From assembly GCA_964034945.1 (NCBI GenBank), contig OZ035961.1:31522184-31586183 (forward strand): 64,000 nt of DNA. The letters run 5' to 3'. Shown here piece after piece: positions 52,401 to 59,617 of the stretch. Made by a program: the position numbers and the translations under genes. The notes under the pieces are model-generated. The model worked only from the letters and a program-made list of their open reading frames with translations, did not search any database and had not been told where the DNA came from. The number at the start of each line of letters is the position of its first letter. The stretch's first letter is position 1. This DNA is from Chrysopilus asiliformis. Taxonomy: Eukaryota > Arthropoda > Insecta > Diptera > Rhagionidae.

Positions 52401-55400
52401 CTCAGGATGGAAATCAGTTCTGGGATAAACGATTGCAATGTATGGACTTTTTGGGATATCTTCGTCATCGCAAAGAATATGGACTGCGTAATCTCCCGGT
52501 GCTGTTGGATGGTACTTGACTAATGCTGAACCATCGCCATTATCATGACACTCGATTTCCGCTTGTGATGGGCCAGCCACCGTAAATCCAAGCGCACCTG
52601 TTTCTCCATTCGTTTCTACCATAAAAGTGGCCGGATATCCCACAATTCCAGATTTCAAACCTGGTCCATAAGCGACAATTGAGGATTCCTTCTTCGGACC
52701 GACATTCACTTCGAATGGGCACTTGGGAATCTCCTGGCCACCAAAGGTAATCATCACCACATATCGCCCTTCTTTTAGTGGGAAGTAATGAGCTTCATAA
52801 GTGGTTCCATCCACTTTCTTCATAGCAACATTTTGATTGACACCACTAGGTCCAATGACACGAATTTCCGGGACACCTTCTCCAGCGTTTTCTGTGTGAA
52901 TCTTGAAATCTGCATCATCTCCGATACGAACACCTTGCGATTGCAATCCCCGTCCACTGGCGCGAACTTTTCGTGCATCCGAGACTGGTGCTACTTTGAC
53001 TGGGAAAGGACTGTTGGGGATGGATTTACCGGCATAGAAAACATTTACTGAATGATGGCCAGTTAAGTGGGATACGTATTCACATCGCCACTGATCTTTT
53101 TCGATTTGCCTGACTTTAACTGGGATTGATGTCTTGTGGCCAGCTGGATCCAAAATGACTACTTCTGGGACTCCACGTCCAGCATCTAAGTTTTATTTGA
53201 AAAAATTTTCAATCCAGTAATGTGAGCTTAATATTTCTTACCTCTCGTGTTAATATCGAAGAACGTTGATCGATTGACGCAGACGCCATGTGGTTGCAAT
53301 CCCGGACCGGACGCGGTTACCTTCGATGCATCTCCTGCATGACCTTCGACTTTGACCTCGAAAGGACTCTTAGGAATATCTCTTCCGGAATATTTCACGT
53401 AGATTTTATGTGTTCCTTCCATGTTTGGAATATAAGAAACTGAATATGTAAGATTTTTATCATTATTGAAGCGGACATCGCTAATATCTTGTTGGCCATT
53501 CGGATTAATTACGGTGACATCAACGTTTCCTGAATAAACATAAAAAAATCATTTGTAAAAAAATAGAAATAATTTTTTTTAAATTTGATCTTACCTTTTC
53601 CAGCAGAGAAAGTTTCAACAGTGAAGTTTGCTGGGGCGCCAACTACTGGCCCGATTGGTTCAATACCCGGTCCATAAGCCCGAACTCTGAAACATTAATG
53701 ATTTTACAATTAGTAAAAATTTCAAGGTATCACGGAATACGGTTAGAAAAATGTTTCAATTTTAAAACAAGCTATTGCCAAAAAAAGATTCAACACAACA
53801 ACAATAGCACTATTACTATGTATGTGTAGCCATATACATATAGTAAATACAGTTAGCACTAGCTTGTTATAAAATAAATTATTAATTAAAAGCTCTTTTT
53901 GCTGATTAACCATTTTTCTCTAAGGTTGGACTCTTTGTAACACAGAATAAGTATAGAAATATCTACTTGTAAGACATCGATTTTTTCATAGTATGTCATT
54001 AAAATAACACTTGCAGACATAATTTTTTTCAGCATTTTTGCTCAAGATATTAAGAATACTCTGAGAAACGCTATCTCTACGAAATTGTTCAATGGCAGGC
54101 TATGCAAACAAATCGCAATTTATGTCTAATCGAAACGAGATTTAAGGTAAATAAGGTAGGAATATTTTTGATCTCAAATTTTAAGAGTTGAAAATTTTCA
54201 CCTGCGGCGTATTTCTGTTAAAGTAATTCTACAATAATACAAAGGCGGAAAATTTGTGACTACTTTTCGGGATTTTTACCAAAATAAAGTGGGAAGAAAA
54301 CATTTTACCACCTTTAGTGGAATTTGTAACAGATAAGGGGGAAACACATTCTAACGGCCGAAAAACCAAGCATGTTTCCAGTTTATTCGGACTTGATGAG
54401 GTGTCTAAGGATTGTGGATTAGTCATATTGGGTATTGTTTATTTAAGGTATTAATTTCACAAAACCCTGATCGTTAATTAGGCATTCATTGACAAGTGAA
54501 GACCTTTTGAAAAAAGTGGTCCATTTAGCGGGCAAACCAAAACACTAACTGCGCGATTGAATATTTTTTTTATTTCGCTAAGGTTTTTTTTTTATATTTT
54601 GGCTTTTAACAAAATGACGTGATTGTGAAATTTCGAGTACGGTTTTTGAAATAAATTTTTTATCTGCGCTTAATGACAATAAGTGTTTGAGCAAAGATTA
54701 GATAATTAAACATAAGGGGAACAGCGGAATTTTTAATAGAACTTTTAAAATATATGGAAAATACTTTAGAAATATGAATCTCAATCGAGTAACGCATGTA
54801 GTTGAAATATTTTTTTAATTTTTTGACAGTTGCGAGTTAAAGTATAAAGGAAAATAATCATTTTGCAAAGCATACTAAAGATTCCATTTACGCTTTGGGA
54901 CCCCAGCATTTGTTTTAGGATTCTTATCTTTATTGAACTAATTTTTGGTTTGAGCTGGGTGTCGGAAAAAGTAGTTTAGAAAAGCACGATTGAAAATTCA
55001 AGTCCATACTTTGCGGGTTTACTTGCTCGTACTGAAAATACTATACTTTTTTGGGATGTTCATATAATAATTTGATGATAATATTGAAAGAGTGTACTTT
55101 AAAAATGTACAAAAAGTACAGTAGCTTCGTACTTAATCGTACACTTTTCAGAAGTCGTAGACGCAAATAAAACCTAGGTCTGACAAATTCGGTTCTAGAT
55201 AAAAAACGAAAACCGAATACTTGAGGGAGGTAGTTGGCCTGGAACTCAATCAATTTCCCTCAATAAGATAAAAATATAGAGGTAAGAATACTTGTTTTCG
55301 AGTTTTATCTAAAATGTCAAACACTTATAAAGTTCGATTCGAGTGAACAAATGAATCCATAAGCTTTGTAAAAATTGTTTCTAAGCGAGGGCGTACACGG

Positions 55401-57138
55401 AGCAACTTTCGGTCATCAGCATGCCGCAACTTCACCAAATTGTGGGAAAGAAACGAGTGCGGCAAGAGGGGAAAAGTCGCTACTCGAAAAGTGTTCTTCT
55501 CGTCTTCTTTTACGCACACAAACGAAGTCGCTCGTGTAGCACGTCAGGATGCATGTGTGCGTAATTTCATTGAGGCAGTCGGTGCTTAGCCACCGACTCG
55601 TAAACATATCCCAAATAAACAAAAATTGAATGCAAATAATGAAATACCAATAGCGAGTAGTTTTATTTTTCAGGTAGGTAGGTAAATAACAAAATAACCA
55701 GTCCTTATTCTTCTATTGTTGGCAGTTTCTATTTTGGCAATTGATGTTGCCTCGGTGCTAGCTAATAAAGGAATGATCTGGAAATACAACACATATATGA
55801 GAACCACACACACATGAGCGATCGCTTGTTGTACACAAGTTTTTGCTACTAAAAAGTGAAGAAGCGTGTACGTCGGAAAGGCATTTTGAGGACCAAAAGT
55901 TGCCGCGACGAGAAGAAGCGTGTGCGTTCGCACTAAGAATTCTTAGTGTTGCCAAAATTTTTATAAGTTGCTGAAACCTGGATAAACCTTGATCGTTCGT
56001 AATCCACAAATACATAATTCCTAATTCTGGTCAGGTTAAAATTCCCCCAAATATCCAAGTATTTATTTTCAATTCAGAAAAGAACAATTTGAAAAAAAAA
56101 AATTATTTTAACACAAAAATTTCGCGTTGTTATTCAATCTAAAAATTTATCAAAGAATCTAAAAATTGCAAAAATATTTATTCATATCCAATTGTTATAG
56201 TTACACACATTTTAAGCCAAACCGGTAATAGCCAATCAAAAATTCAAATCAATTAAGCAATCAAATCTCAATTTTCACAAAAAAAGTACAAGAATCAGAA
56301 CGCTTTTTACATGAAATCACATTTTTTTTGCTAAAAACACGAAAAACGAAAAGAATTCTGTTTGAAGCACAAAATTTAAACGAATTAAAAGAAAACGTGA
56401 CATTTAGAGCGTCAATTACTAGGCATTCCACAAACTTACCGCGGCGGGGGAATGCTGTACGAGAAACAATAAAAAAAGTTGATATGCATTAAAAACTTTT
56501 TCTCTATAAATTTTCAAAATTTTTGCAACGTCTTTTTTGATACTACTCTTCTCTTTAACTAGTTTTAATAAAAAAAATTTAGAATATGTCGATATACCAA
56601 CCTATTAGGATTAGTTTTCGGTCTCAATGGTGCTCCCGACTTTAGTTTTGCGTTTGGATACTGCGACAAATAAGTCATCATCGATTGTTCATCGATATTT
56701 GGATTGACCATTTCTTCAGGTTTGATCAATTGGCGAACATTTAGCCAGTCATCGGCCAAACCCATGGCTTCTGAAGCATTTTGAACGGCATCCTTTGGAT
56801 CCCACAATTCCCAATCAGGGCATAATCCCGGAGCGCATGCGTCAACCAAGGCACCAACTGCTTTACCTGTAGTCCAGTCGGATGTAAAGTTTCCAATTGG
56901 CATATCTGGCACTTTGTTATGGACCCAGTTAAGAAGTCTAAAAAAAGCAAATTTTTAAATTTCAAGTATTGTGGATTAAAAAATGATGTTTACTTTTGTT
57001 TTGGTGTTGCCCCTGATCCGTTAAGTTTTTTGTCCTCCTCGTTATCCCAGTCGGGCATTGAAATGGAATAATGTAAGATGAGGGTCCATATTAATCCGAG
57101 AATTAGTTTTAACTTACAATCTACAATATCTGATGAGT
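5875..57138 (-). CDS. cher: Filamin (cheerio-type actin cross-linker), long form, 5' end outside window
   Basis: Filamin cross-links cortical actin and scaffolds membrane receptors. From the amino end the coding exons are 57138-56994, 56937-56602, optional 56454-56440, 53686-53595, 53529-53242, 53185-52181, 50908-50761, 50697-50459, 50342-49776, 49485-48681, 48624-48471, 48398-48231, 48173-48043, 45388-45256, 30373-30272, 30207-30093, 10403-10263, 10199-10030, 8343-8104, 8047-7883, 7816-6397, 6330-6124 and 6059-5875. Every junction is GT-AG and every phase closes. With the optional exon they give 6971 nt: 2322 residues and a TAG stop. The order is end of CH1, CH2, Ig-filamin repeats (GSPF and PGEY signatures throughout), hinge 1, more repeats, hinge 2 and the terminal dimerisation repeat. 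The first CH1 exon was not found up to 64000. The two largest introns (15 and 20 kb) flank the hinge-1 exons and are full of transposons. Confidence 0.95.
8507..9873. mobile_element. Foldback hAT-like element with CCCG iterons, 8-bp target duplication
   Basis: It lies in the filamin intron between exons 10199-10030 and 8343-8104. Exact 8-bp repeats TGGTCTGT flank it at 8499-8506 and 9874-9881. The ends are inverted: GGGATCGATACGATATCC on the left, GGGATTGGGTACGAAATCCC (reverse complement) on the right. Each end carries a run of variants of AAAATCCCGTTTTT, in opposite orientation at the two ends. The inside (about 8650-9650) has no recognisable transposase. An 8-bp duplication suggests hAT or a relative; the class is inferred. 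Confidence 0.72.
9662..9735. repeat. Perfect 74-bp palindrome with no spacer
   Basis: Two 37-bp arms match base for base around the centre GGC|GCC (between 9698 and 9699). It lies inside the foldback element at its right subterminal region. Perfect spacerless palindromes are usually unstable, which suggests a young insertion or a recently corrected sequence. Confidence 0.9.
11274..11646. mobile_element. Harbinger-like MITE, copy 2 (373 bp)
   Basis: It is a close relative of the 2540-2903 element in the same orientation and aligns nearly throughout. Ends are GCGCGGTATTAC and GCGTGGTATTAC (reverse complement), with TTA on the left and TTG on the right. The right end is more complete than in copy 1 (it keeps the GCCCGAAAGTTGC block). 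It lies in the filamin intron between the short-form first exon and exon 10403-10263. Confidence 0.8.
11651..11913. mobile_element. Inverted-repeat MITE, long hairpin (263 bp)
   Basis: Two arms of about 120 bp start with CTAACTTTTG and contain CTAGTTTCATGGA and GATGGTCAGCTGCCATCTTA in opposite orientation around a short loop near 11782. The arms diverge by scattered substitutions. It abuts the right end of the 11274-11646 element almost directly. No coding potential. Confidence 0.7.
14335..14506. mobile_element. Inverted-repeat MITE with GATTGCGATTAC array (172 bp)
   Basis: The left end AAGCCCAATTCA and its inverse on the right bracket arms containing GATTGCGATTAC. The left arm carries about three tandem copies of this 12-mer (from 14355), the right arm one. 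The middle arms (around CCAATG and AAAGGTT) also pair. It lies in the filamin intron and no gene is seen near it. The rest of 10404-15613 is AT-rich intron with a 35-bp tandem duplication near 15056-15112. Confidence 0.65.
15614..15842 (-). CDS. cher: Alternative first coding exon of a short filamin (about 918 residues)
   Basis: An ATG at 15842 in the strong insect context TATCAAAATG opens a 76-codon frame ending CAA G at 15614, followed by donor GTACAC. Its phase (1) is the same as that of hinge exon 30207-30093, so it splices directly to exon 10403-10263 (G|CT, Ala). The peptide starts [20 protein letters not shown], is acidic, and has no Ig or CH signature. No acceptor site is seen upstream, so it behaves as a first exon rather than a cassette. 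The product has nine Ig repeats and no actin-binding domain. Drosophila cheerio also makes a roughly 90-kDa filamin without the actin-binding domain, which supports this reading. Confidence 0.8.
16114..16120 (-). promoter_or_regulatory. Candidate TATA box for the short filamin promoter
   Basis: TATAAAG on the minus strand lies about 275 bp upstream of the short-form ATG. A start site near 16090 would give a leader of about 245 nt. In such AT-rich DNA the match alone is weak evidence. Confidence 0.3.
18530..19154. mobile_element. 625-bp inverted-repeat transposon, family G, copy 1
   Basis: The ends are GAGGCGTTAAAAGCTAGAGT and its inverse, about 33 bp long with few mismatches, and AAAT follows both ends (18526-18529, 19155-19158). 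The inside has no recognisable protein. The right end (about 19085-19154, reverse complement) is nearly identical to the partial copy at 63929-64000. The class is not clear: 4 bp is an unusual duplication and part of it could be chance. Confidence 0.7.
22435..22900. repeat. Interspersed repeat family R1, copy c (interrupted)
   Basis: It shares ATGAATTACACCAGTGTGTTTG with copy a and the CCGTCTGTCTG / CATAACTTTCGAA blocks with copy b. It is interrupted at CAAGGCTAA by the 22675-22827 element and resumes with TAAGTTCTTGAACGGGCAAAA. Confidence 0.6.
22675..22827. mobile_element. 153-bp MITE with TAA duplication
   Basis: The ends are AGGAGCCTCCACACGTTCAA and AGGCGCCTCCACACGTTCAA (reverse complement), and the inverted repeats extend to about 33 bp. 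TAA flanks both sides (22672-22674 and 22828-22830). The host R1 copies at 4850 and 46147 read straight through as GGCTAAGTTC, giving a natural empty site. Shared AATGTTACTTG units recur inside. Harbinger-like by duplication length. Confidence 0.82.
23394..23704. mobile_element. Inverted-repeat element of about 310 bp
   Basis: Left TACCAGAGAACAAATAATCT and its inverse on the right extend through CTAGAGAATAA and AGAACAAATTTTT, about 50 bp with few mismatches. The inside has no gene. The outermost bases are uncertain and I see no clear target duplication. Confidence 0.65.
25827..26216. mobile_element. 390-bp near-perfect palindromic element
   Basis: Arms of about 185 bp start TAATGCTACATTTACACGAA and are almost identical in opposite orientation, with a loop of about 20 bp near 26012-26031. 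Features visible in both arms include TTTTCTGTCAGAAAATGTCA and ACTAATATTGCGTTTGCACG. The palindrome fills the whole element, so it is a foldback MITE. It lies in the filamin 20-kb intron. Confidence 0.82.
26514..27147. mobile_element. 634-bp element with GGCCAAAGTCAC subterminal repeats, TA duplication
   Basis: Ends CCGTAAACTGAGGTCACTTT and CCGTAAAACGATGTGACTTT (reverse complement) are flanked by TA (26512-26513, 27148-27149). The motif GGCCAAAGTCAC or its inverse occurs about five times (near 26531, 26703, 26727, 27102 and 27122). TA duplication suggests Tc1/mariner-like mobilisation. No transposase is seen. It carries a smaller inverted repeat at 26767-26883. Confidence 0.68.
26767..26883. 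repeat. Inverted repeat with perfect 21-bp arms, nested
   Basis: AATTTATTCACTAGGAGTTA (plus one base) at 26767-26787 pairs exactly with 26863-26883. The loop contains several GAGTTAAG units. It may be a small MITE nested in the 26514-27147 element. Confidence 0.7.
27350..27935. repeat. Interspersed repeat family R1, copy b (longest)
   Basis: This is the fullest copy. It includes the CCGTCCGCCTGTCTGCCTGT tract, CATAACTTTCGAA, GAGACTTGAAATTTTG, the AAAACGGTGCATCTTATC block and a closing CATACGGGTTT. Chance frames inside it are not conserved between copies. Confidence 0.65.
28266..28827 (-). pseudogene. Tc1-type transposase catalytic domain, left arm
   Basis: Reading inward from 28827 gives TDESKFNIF (first catalytic Asp), VWGGMSAAG, then after a frame change [28 protein letters not shown] (second Asp) and [13 protein letters not shown]. 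The DNA-binding half is missing. A run of six C (28697-28702 on the plus strand) shifts the frame, and the expected third catalytic Glu of NPIENLW-type motifs is Gln. Not functional. Confidence 0.85.
28862..29408 (+). pseudogene. Tc1-type transposase catalytic domain, right arm
   Basis: This is the inverse copy of the left-arm fragment. It has the same [18 protein letters not shown] and NPIQDLW motifs, the same frame-shifting six-G run (28987-28992) and the same Glu-to-Gln change. It differs from the left arm at a few residues (LHASAEEIG against LLASAEEMG) and ends at 29408. Confidence 0.85.
29801..29969. mobile_element. Inverted-repeat MITE (169 bp)
   Basis: Left GGTATTCCGTAACTTGTTTC and its inverse on the right continue through AAGCGTTTGTTTCGAGTT and GAAGAAAAAGTA, about 65-bp arms. 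It lies 124 bp from hinge exon 30207-30093 and 130 bp from the Tc1 foldback. Confidence 0.7.
30093..30373 (-). CDS. cher: Filamin hinge-1 exons
   Basis: Exon 30373-30272 (34 codons) and exon 30207-30093 (38 codons) are separated by a 64-bp intron. Together they encode a 72-residue non-Ig linker: a Thr/Ser/Gln/Glu-rich part ([20 protein letters not shown]) and a basic-to-polar part ([17 protein letters not shown]). Position between Ig repeats matches filamin hinge 1, the flexible, protease-sensitive joint of vertebrate filamins. The exons stand alone between 15-kb and 20-kb introns, and the first is a multiple of three, so skipping it would keep the frame. Confidence 0.85.
33021..33345 (+). 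mobile_element. tRNA-derived SINE with intact Pol III promoter
   Basis: The head holds a perfect A box TAGCCCAAGTG (33021-33031) and a perfect B box GGTTCGATTCC (33065-33075), starts 44 nt apart as in tRNA genes. The head does not fold into a full cloverleaf acceptor stem and continues into an unrelated body to about 33345. The tail block AGTGCGAAGCAG ... GAAAATTGTTAT ... GAGGAAGCCCAG recurs at 57415-57485, so this is a dispersed family. Confidence 0.75.
33700..33868 (+). mobile_element. 3' end fragment of a non-LTR retrotransposon (RTE-like)
   Basis: The stretch CAAATTTCAAGTCAATCGGT, TTCAGCCGTTTTTGCGTGAA, a short ACAG array and the end TATATTAGTATGA is the kind of 3' tail seen in many insect RTE-type elements. 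No reverse transcriptase frame remains. It lies about 350 bp beyond the SINE; whether that SINE shares its tail is not shown. Confidence 0.5.
34603..35060. repeat. Interspersed repeat family R2, copy 2
   Basis: It matches 4033-4265 from ATATCAGTTGTGATCAACAC through the ATATCTTGAGAACCGTTAA block and the later TGCATTTTTTCA block, then repeats the same module once more (about 34920-35060). It contains an inverted-repeat insertion at 34725-34810. Confidence 0.6.
34725..34810. mobile_element. Small piggyBac-like inverted-repeat insertion
   Basis: CACGTTGGCTACCA (34728-34741) pairs exactly with 34794-34807. A TTAA precedes it at 34721-34724, and the empty R2 site at 4160 also reads GTTAA. The right-hand TTAA is not intact. 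Only 86 bp long. Confidence 0.5.
37101..37713. mobile_element. piggyBac-like non-autonomous element (613 bp)
   Basis: CACGTTGACTGCC on the left and CACATTGACTGCC (reverse complement) on the right are flanked by exact TTAA at 37097-37100 and 37714-37717. TTAA duplication is diagnostic of the piggyBac superfamily. Much of the inside is a second, looser inverted repeat (37210-37370 against 37450-37620, with TTCTGGTGCATACGATATAA). The same internal block occurs at 22960-23070. Confidence 0.8.
38607..38686. repeat. Tandem repeat, about 20-bp unit
   Basis: Variants of ATCTAATCTTTAGAAATCA occur about four times just before the 38687 element. A separate 23-bp tandem repeat (GGAAATGGAATCTTTAGTAT core, about 2.5 copies) lies at 38408-38478. 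Confidence 0.65.
38687..39180. mobile_element. 494-bp inverted-repeat transposon with CAGGGTATTCACA ends
   Basis: CAGGGTATTCACAGTCGTCT on the left faces CAGGGTATTCACAATCCTCT on the right (reverse complement), and the pairing continues to about 25 bp. Several ACCG-containing units occur near both ends. No clear target duplication is seen (AAATCAAT against AATATCTT). A 77-codon frame at 38813-39046 shows no known domain. Confidence 0.65.
40391..40506. mobile_element. Inverted-repeat MITE (116 bp)
   Basis: GCATAAAAATGAGTAAATGC on the left and its near-inverse on the right continue into CTCCACTTTTTTG, giving arms of about 38 bp with a few mismatches. No coding content. Confidence 0.6.
41740..41967. 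mobile_element. piggyBac-like MITE (228 bp)
   Basis: CCCGTTCGGTAC on the left and CCCATTCGGTAT (reverse complement) on the right are flanked by exact TTAA at 41736-41739 and 41968-41971. The inverted repeats are short. There is no frame inside. Confidence 0.72.
42231..42340. repeat. 55-bp tandem duplication
   Basis: The unit beginning GGCCTATATGAGTTT occurs at 42231 and again at 42286, with about three differences. It includes GAGTTCGCATCTTGAATTTA. Confidence 0.8.
42990..43335 (-). pseudogene. Broken C-terminal fragment of an IS630/mariner-type transposase
   Basis: The minus strand reads [33 protein letters not shown] and [11 protein letters not shown], the usual C-terminal block of a transposase family common in insect genomes. 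An internal TGA (43211-43213) interrupts it, the catalytic QDGATCHT-type motif is degraded (NEQCHT), and the amino half is missing. Inactive relic. Confidence 0.75.
45256..53686 (-). CDS. cher: Filamin rod part 1: Ig repeats from the actin-binding domain to hinge 1
   Basis: Eleven exons (53686-53595 to 45388-45256) begin [17 protein letters not shown] and end FSIK before the hinge. The recurring YGPGLE.G, DGDGSA/DNRDGSC, PTEPGEY and GSPF/KSPF signatures mark successive Ig-filamin repeats. The largest exons are 53185-52181 (334 codons) and 49485-48681 (267 codons). Introns are short except 53241-53186 aside: 49775-49486 and 50909-52180 are modest, 45389-48042 is 2.65 kb. Exon 48398-48231 has an acceptor overlapping a sense-strand AATAAA (CAATAAAG). 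No broken codons are seen. Confidence 0.93.
45527..46400. repeat. Interspersed repeat family R1, copy d, split by an insertion
   Basis: The left piece (45527-45578) has CGTATGGTGAAACCAAAAGG and the right piece (46074-46400) has GCAAGGCTAAGTTCG, CATACGAACGAAAATG and AAAACGGTGCATCTTATC. A 495-bp inverted-repeat element lies between them. Confidence 0.65.
45579..46073. mobile_element. 495-bp inverted-repeat element inside R1
   Basis: GATTGTG and the block CAGGATTCACTTTGAGGCGG, CACGTC on the left are matched in inverse on the right, giving terminal repeats of about 43 bp with a few mismatches. The 112-codon frame 45623-45961 inside it shows no known domain. Target duplication unclear because the flanks are repetitive. 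Confidence 0.7.
47473..47599. mobile_element. 127-bp MITE, family M127, copy 1
   Basis: TAA flanks both ends (47470-47472 and 47600-47602). Ends are TGCCGTTTGC-like and its inverse GCACAAACGGGCC. The inside (TTATGTACAACTTAAA, AATTTCTACGGTTTAAGTA) aligns with 52031-52157 in the same orientation and with the same total length. It lies in the filamin intron 45389-48042. The following DNA, 47640-47965, may be another degraded inverted-repeat element (CTCGTTTACA and ATCGTTAACA ends). Confidence 0.72.
51534..51620 (+). mobile_element. Possible pogo/Tigger-like terminus
   Basis: CAGTAAAACCTGTATAAGCC following a TA resembles the terminal repeat of pogo/Tigger elements. The next 60 bp contain its own inverse (GGCTTAGACAAG, GGTTTACACGGG). 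No matching second end or transposase is seen in this intron (50909-52180), so this is a fragment at best. Confidence 0.4.
52031..52157. mobile_element. 127-bp MITE, family M127, copy 2, beside a filamin splice donor
   Basis: GGCCCGTTTGCTGAAACAAG and its near-inverse end the element. TAA flanks both sides (52028-52030 and 52158-52160). It lies only 22 bp inside the intron whose donor GTGAGT starts at 52180. Its arms are better preserved than in copy 1. Confidence 0.82.
53687..56439. other. Filamin intron between microexon and Ig repeat 1
   Basis: No gene is seen. It contains an old inverted-repeat element (about 55385-55933) and AT-rich sequence. The frames near 55041-56015 fall in or near that element and show no known protein. 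Confidence 0.6.
55385..55933. mobile_element. Degraded Harbinger-like MITE, related to the 2540/11274 family
   Basis: GGGCGTACACGGAGCAACTTT at the left and a GCACACGC ... GGCAACTTTTGGTC block (reverse complement) at the right form loose terminal repeats, with TAA next to both. The subterminal GGGGAAAAGTCGC stretch resembles GGGAAAAGTTGC of the 2540 element. Ends are approximate. Confidence 0.5.
56440..56454 (-). CDS. cher: 15-nt filamin microexon (SIPPP insertion)
   Basis: On the minus strand a pyrimidine-rich tract, GTACAG, the 15 bases CATTCCCCCGCCGCG and a perfect GTAAGT donor occur in order. Exon 56937-56602 ends AG and exon 53686-53595 begins A, so skipping gives [11 protein letters not shown] and inclusion gives [16 protein letters not shown]. 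Both stay in frame. The insertion lies exactly between CH2 and Ig repeat 1. It stands out as a GC-rich island in an AT-rich intron. No transcript evidence was available. Confidence 0.7.
56602..57138 (-). CDS. cher: Filamin actin-binding domain: end of CH1 and CH2
   Basis: Exon 57138-56994 encodes the end of CH1 and the linker ([20 protein letters not shown], then acidic NEEDKK). Exon 56937-56602 encodes CH2, from [17 protein letters not shown] through [18 protein letters not shown] and [13 protein letters not shown] to [12 protein letters not shown]. The tandem CH pair binds F-actin. The first exon starts in phase 2 (AC completing GAC), so at least one coding exon lies further upstream. I found no match for the N-terminal CH1 half between 57139 and 64000. 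Confidence 0.93.
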
Positions 57139-57414
57139 CTGAAACACAAAAAGAAAAAAATCGTTAGTTTTAGGCTTTTTGTTGATTTAAAAAAAAGTAT
57201 TAAAAAGTTAAAAAACTGTAAAACAATATTAAAAAATATTTGCTGCATTCTTAATCGTTCACTTTTCATACATTATTCAGAGGTTGTAGACCAAAATAAA
57301 ACTTGGGTCTGCCAAACCCAAATTTAAACAAATTGCGAAAACCGATTATTTGAGGTGCGAATTCCCTCAATTTTCATGCGGCAACACAAGATGTGTAATC
57401 CATTCAAGGTTCCC

Positions 57415-57485
57415 AATCCATGTGAAACTGTAGGTGCGAAGCAGGAAAGAAAATTGTTATTAAAACCTCATTTGAGGAGGCCCAG
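57415..57485 (+). mobile_element. SINE fragment (body and tail only)
   Basis: CCATGTGAAACTGTAGGTGC, GAAGCAGGAAAGAAAATTGT and GAGGAGGCCCAG match the 33250-33321 part of the SINE at about 80-85% by eye. The tRNA-like head is absent. Confidence 0.6.
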
Positions 57486-58253
57486 GCTCTTCGGGAGCTG
57501 TAGGATGAAGGCAAGAATTTGACAATTGTCAATTTAAATCAAACAATGCGAAGAAATTTCAATTTGTTTTCCTGTGTTATTTTAAGTTTTGATTGATTTA
57601 AAAGTCGAAATTTAGTGAAAAAAATATTTAGTGCTTGTTTTGTATAAAAAAAAAGAGTTCTGAAATAGTGATTTGCCAAAATATTTACGATTTTCTACAA
57701 AAACTTGAACCGCTCTTAACCCCTGAAATACCGGTTTGCTGGTTCTGTACGGATTAAGATGGATTGGAAAATGGACCTAAAAGTTTGAGATTCTGTCTGT
57801 TTCATAACTGAAATATTTGAAATTCTGCCTGTTTCATAACTGAAATATAGTTCTTAAAAGGATCGAAATAAAATTCCCACCGACCCCTCAAAAACAAATA
57901 GAAAACTTTTTTCCGATAATTCTGCGTCAAAAAAAAAAAAAATGAAAATCTCTTTTGAATCCGATCCTACCATTAAGAAGTCTGTAAGGCTCATAGAAGG
58001 TCCTGTTAGGATAATGTGATTATCCTTTTCCTCAAATTTTCTGGAAAAAATCTCATCTGGGAGTTTTTGGGATCGCTGAATTGGATTCTGGGGTCAAAAG
58101 GTCCGTAAGAATAACTCAAAAGTAACAATGTATATTCGAAGACTGAAAAGTAAAAACCAAGCGTGGCGAAAGAGAGATATTTTGGATTTTTAGTAATGCT
58201 AATCAAATACAAAATGACTAAAAAAGATAAAATTAAAAAAAGTTTTTGTTTTA

Positions 58254-58415
58254 AAAAAATGCACTAAAAAAATAATAATTTTTTGGGCACTGTGAATCAA
58301 AAATAAAAGCGAGATAAGAGCATAAAAAATAAAATAAATATTTATCTCGCTTTAATTTCTGATTCACAGTCCCCAAAAAATTATTTTTTCCTTTTTGGTG
58401 ATTTTTTTAAATTCT
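58254..58415. repeat. Hairpin repeat family H, copy 1
   Basis: The left arm TTTTTTGGGCACTGTGAATC, AAAAGCGAGATAA pairs with an inverse right arm across a short AT-rich loop. The same hairpin, diverged, lies at 59618-59790, so it is a dispersed foldback element. Confidence 0.65.
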
Positions 58416-59617
58416 ACAGTTTCTGTATTCTATAGAAGAATGTAATATTTTCAATTAAAGTCTTGAGTTTGAAATATAGAGAAATCACTTTTAATTACAA
58501 ACAAATGCGATTTGCAAAAATTTCACTTTTCCAGGAGTTTTACTCCTCTCACTCATAAGAAAGTGTAAAAAATACTACATTTTTTTGTGTTTATGTTTTT
58601 TGGAAATACAGAGGATTCATAAGAAGAACTTTTTGAGTTCAGGAAATTATCAGTAATTAATATGACTAAAAGTGAGTATGTACTTAGTTTGTGTAAAATC
58701 AATACGAACGAATTGTGTCAATGTCAACAAATTACACTGCTACATTAGTATTCTATGCGGTTCGCTAGAGAAACAGTTCAAACACGCGTCTTTGATGAAT
58801 AAAATGAATAAAAAAAATCCTATGAAAGGTAAAAGCAAGTAAAAATTTGACTGGGGTCCGCAACTATGTGGAGTTGGAAATGTGACAAGCCCAGAAAATC
58901 ACGATATGAAACATAAAGCATAAAAGATTTCATGCCAACCGCATAGTAGTCACATGTAGTCGCCGAATGATCCGGGAATCGGGGAAATTTTAGAGACTCG
59001 GTCAGAAATTCGATGTTCCATATCGAGTGGTTAAGTAAAACCGATAGTTTTTTCAAAATCAACCCCGTCTTTCATAACCATTACCTGGCTGAGGGCCTCC
59101 GTGATAATCCCCGCATCACATTCTGAATTAAAGCGAAATTTAACGATTTTTCAAAGATTCGAATGTGGATCCGCTGATCTTTTTTTTTATAATATTTTCT
59201 CTCTTATTTTCGTCTCGTGTAACATTTTTCGTTCCGCCACGCCATCCATTGTGGAATCATATTCATTTGTTTTGCAGTTTTGTTGATGACCAGCTTGCCA
59301 AGTAGATTTTAATTCAAAGTTGCATGCAAGAAAACTCGTTTTTAGTAGACTTTGGCAGTTGTGACGTCATACTATATAAGAATACTTTTCGCATGTTGTA
59401 AGAAATCATAATCTGCACTTCTGTTTTGTTTGATTTATCAAAAATATGTAGTTTGCGGGAAATTAATTGTAAATTGATATATTTCTTTTGATTTAATAAC
59501 TCATGTAAAAACGTAAACGGATAGCTTAGATATTAAATTTCTCACAATCAGTCTCATCGTGGCTACGACAAAGTGTTGTATTGTATTTTGGCGTAAAAAA
59601 TATAAAAAAAGCTTTTA

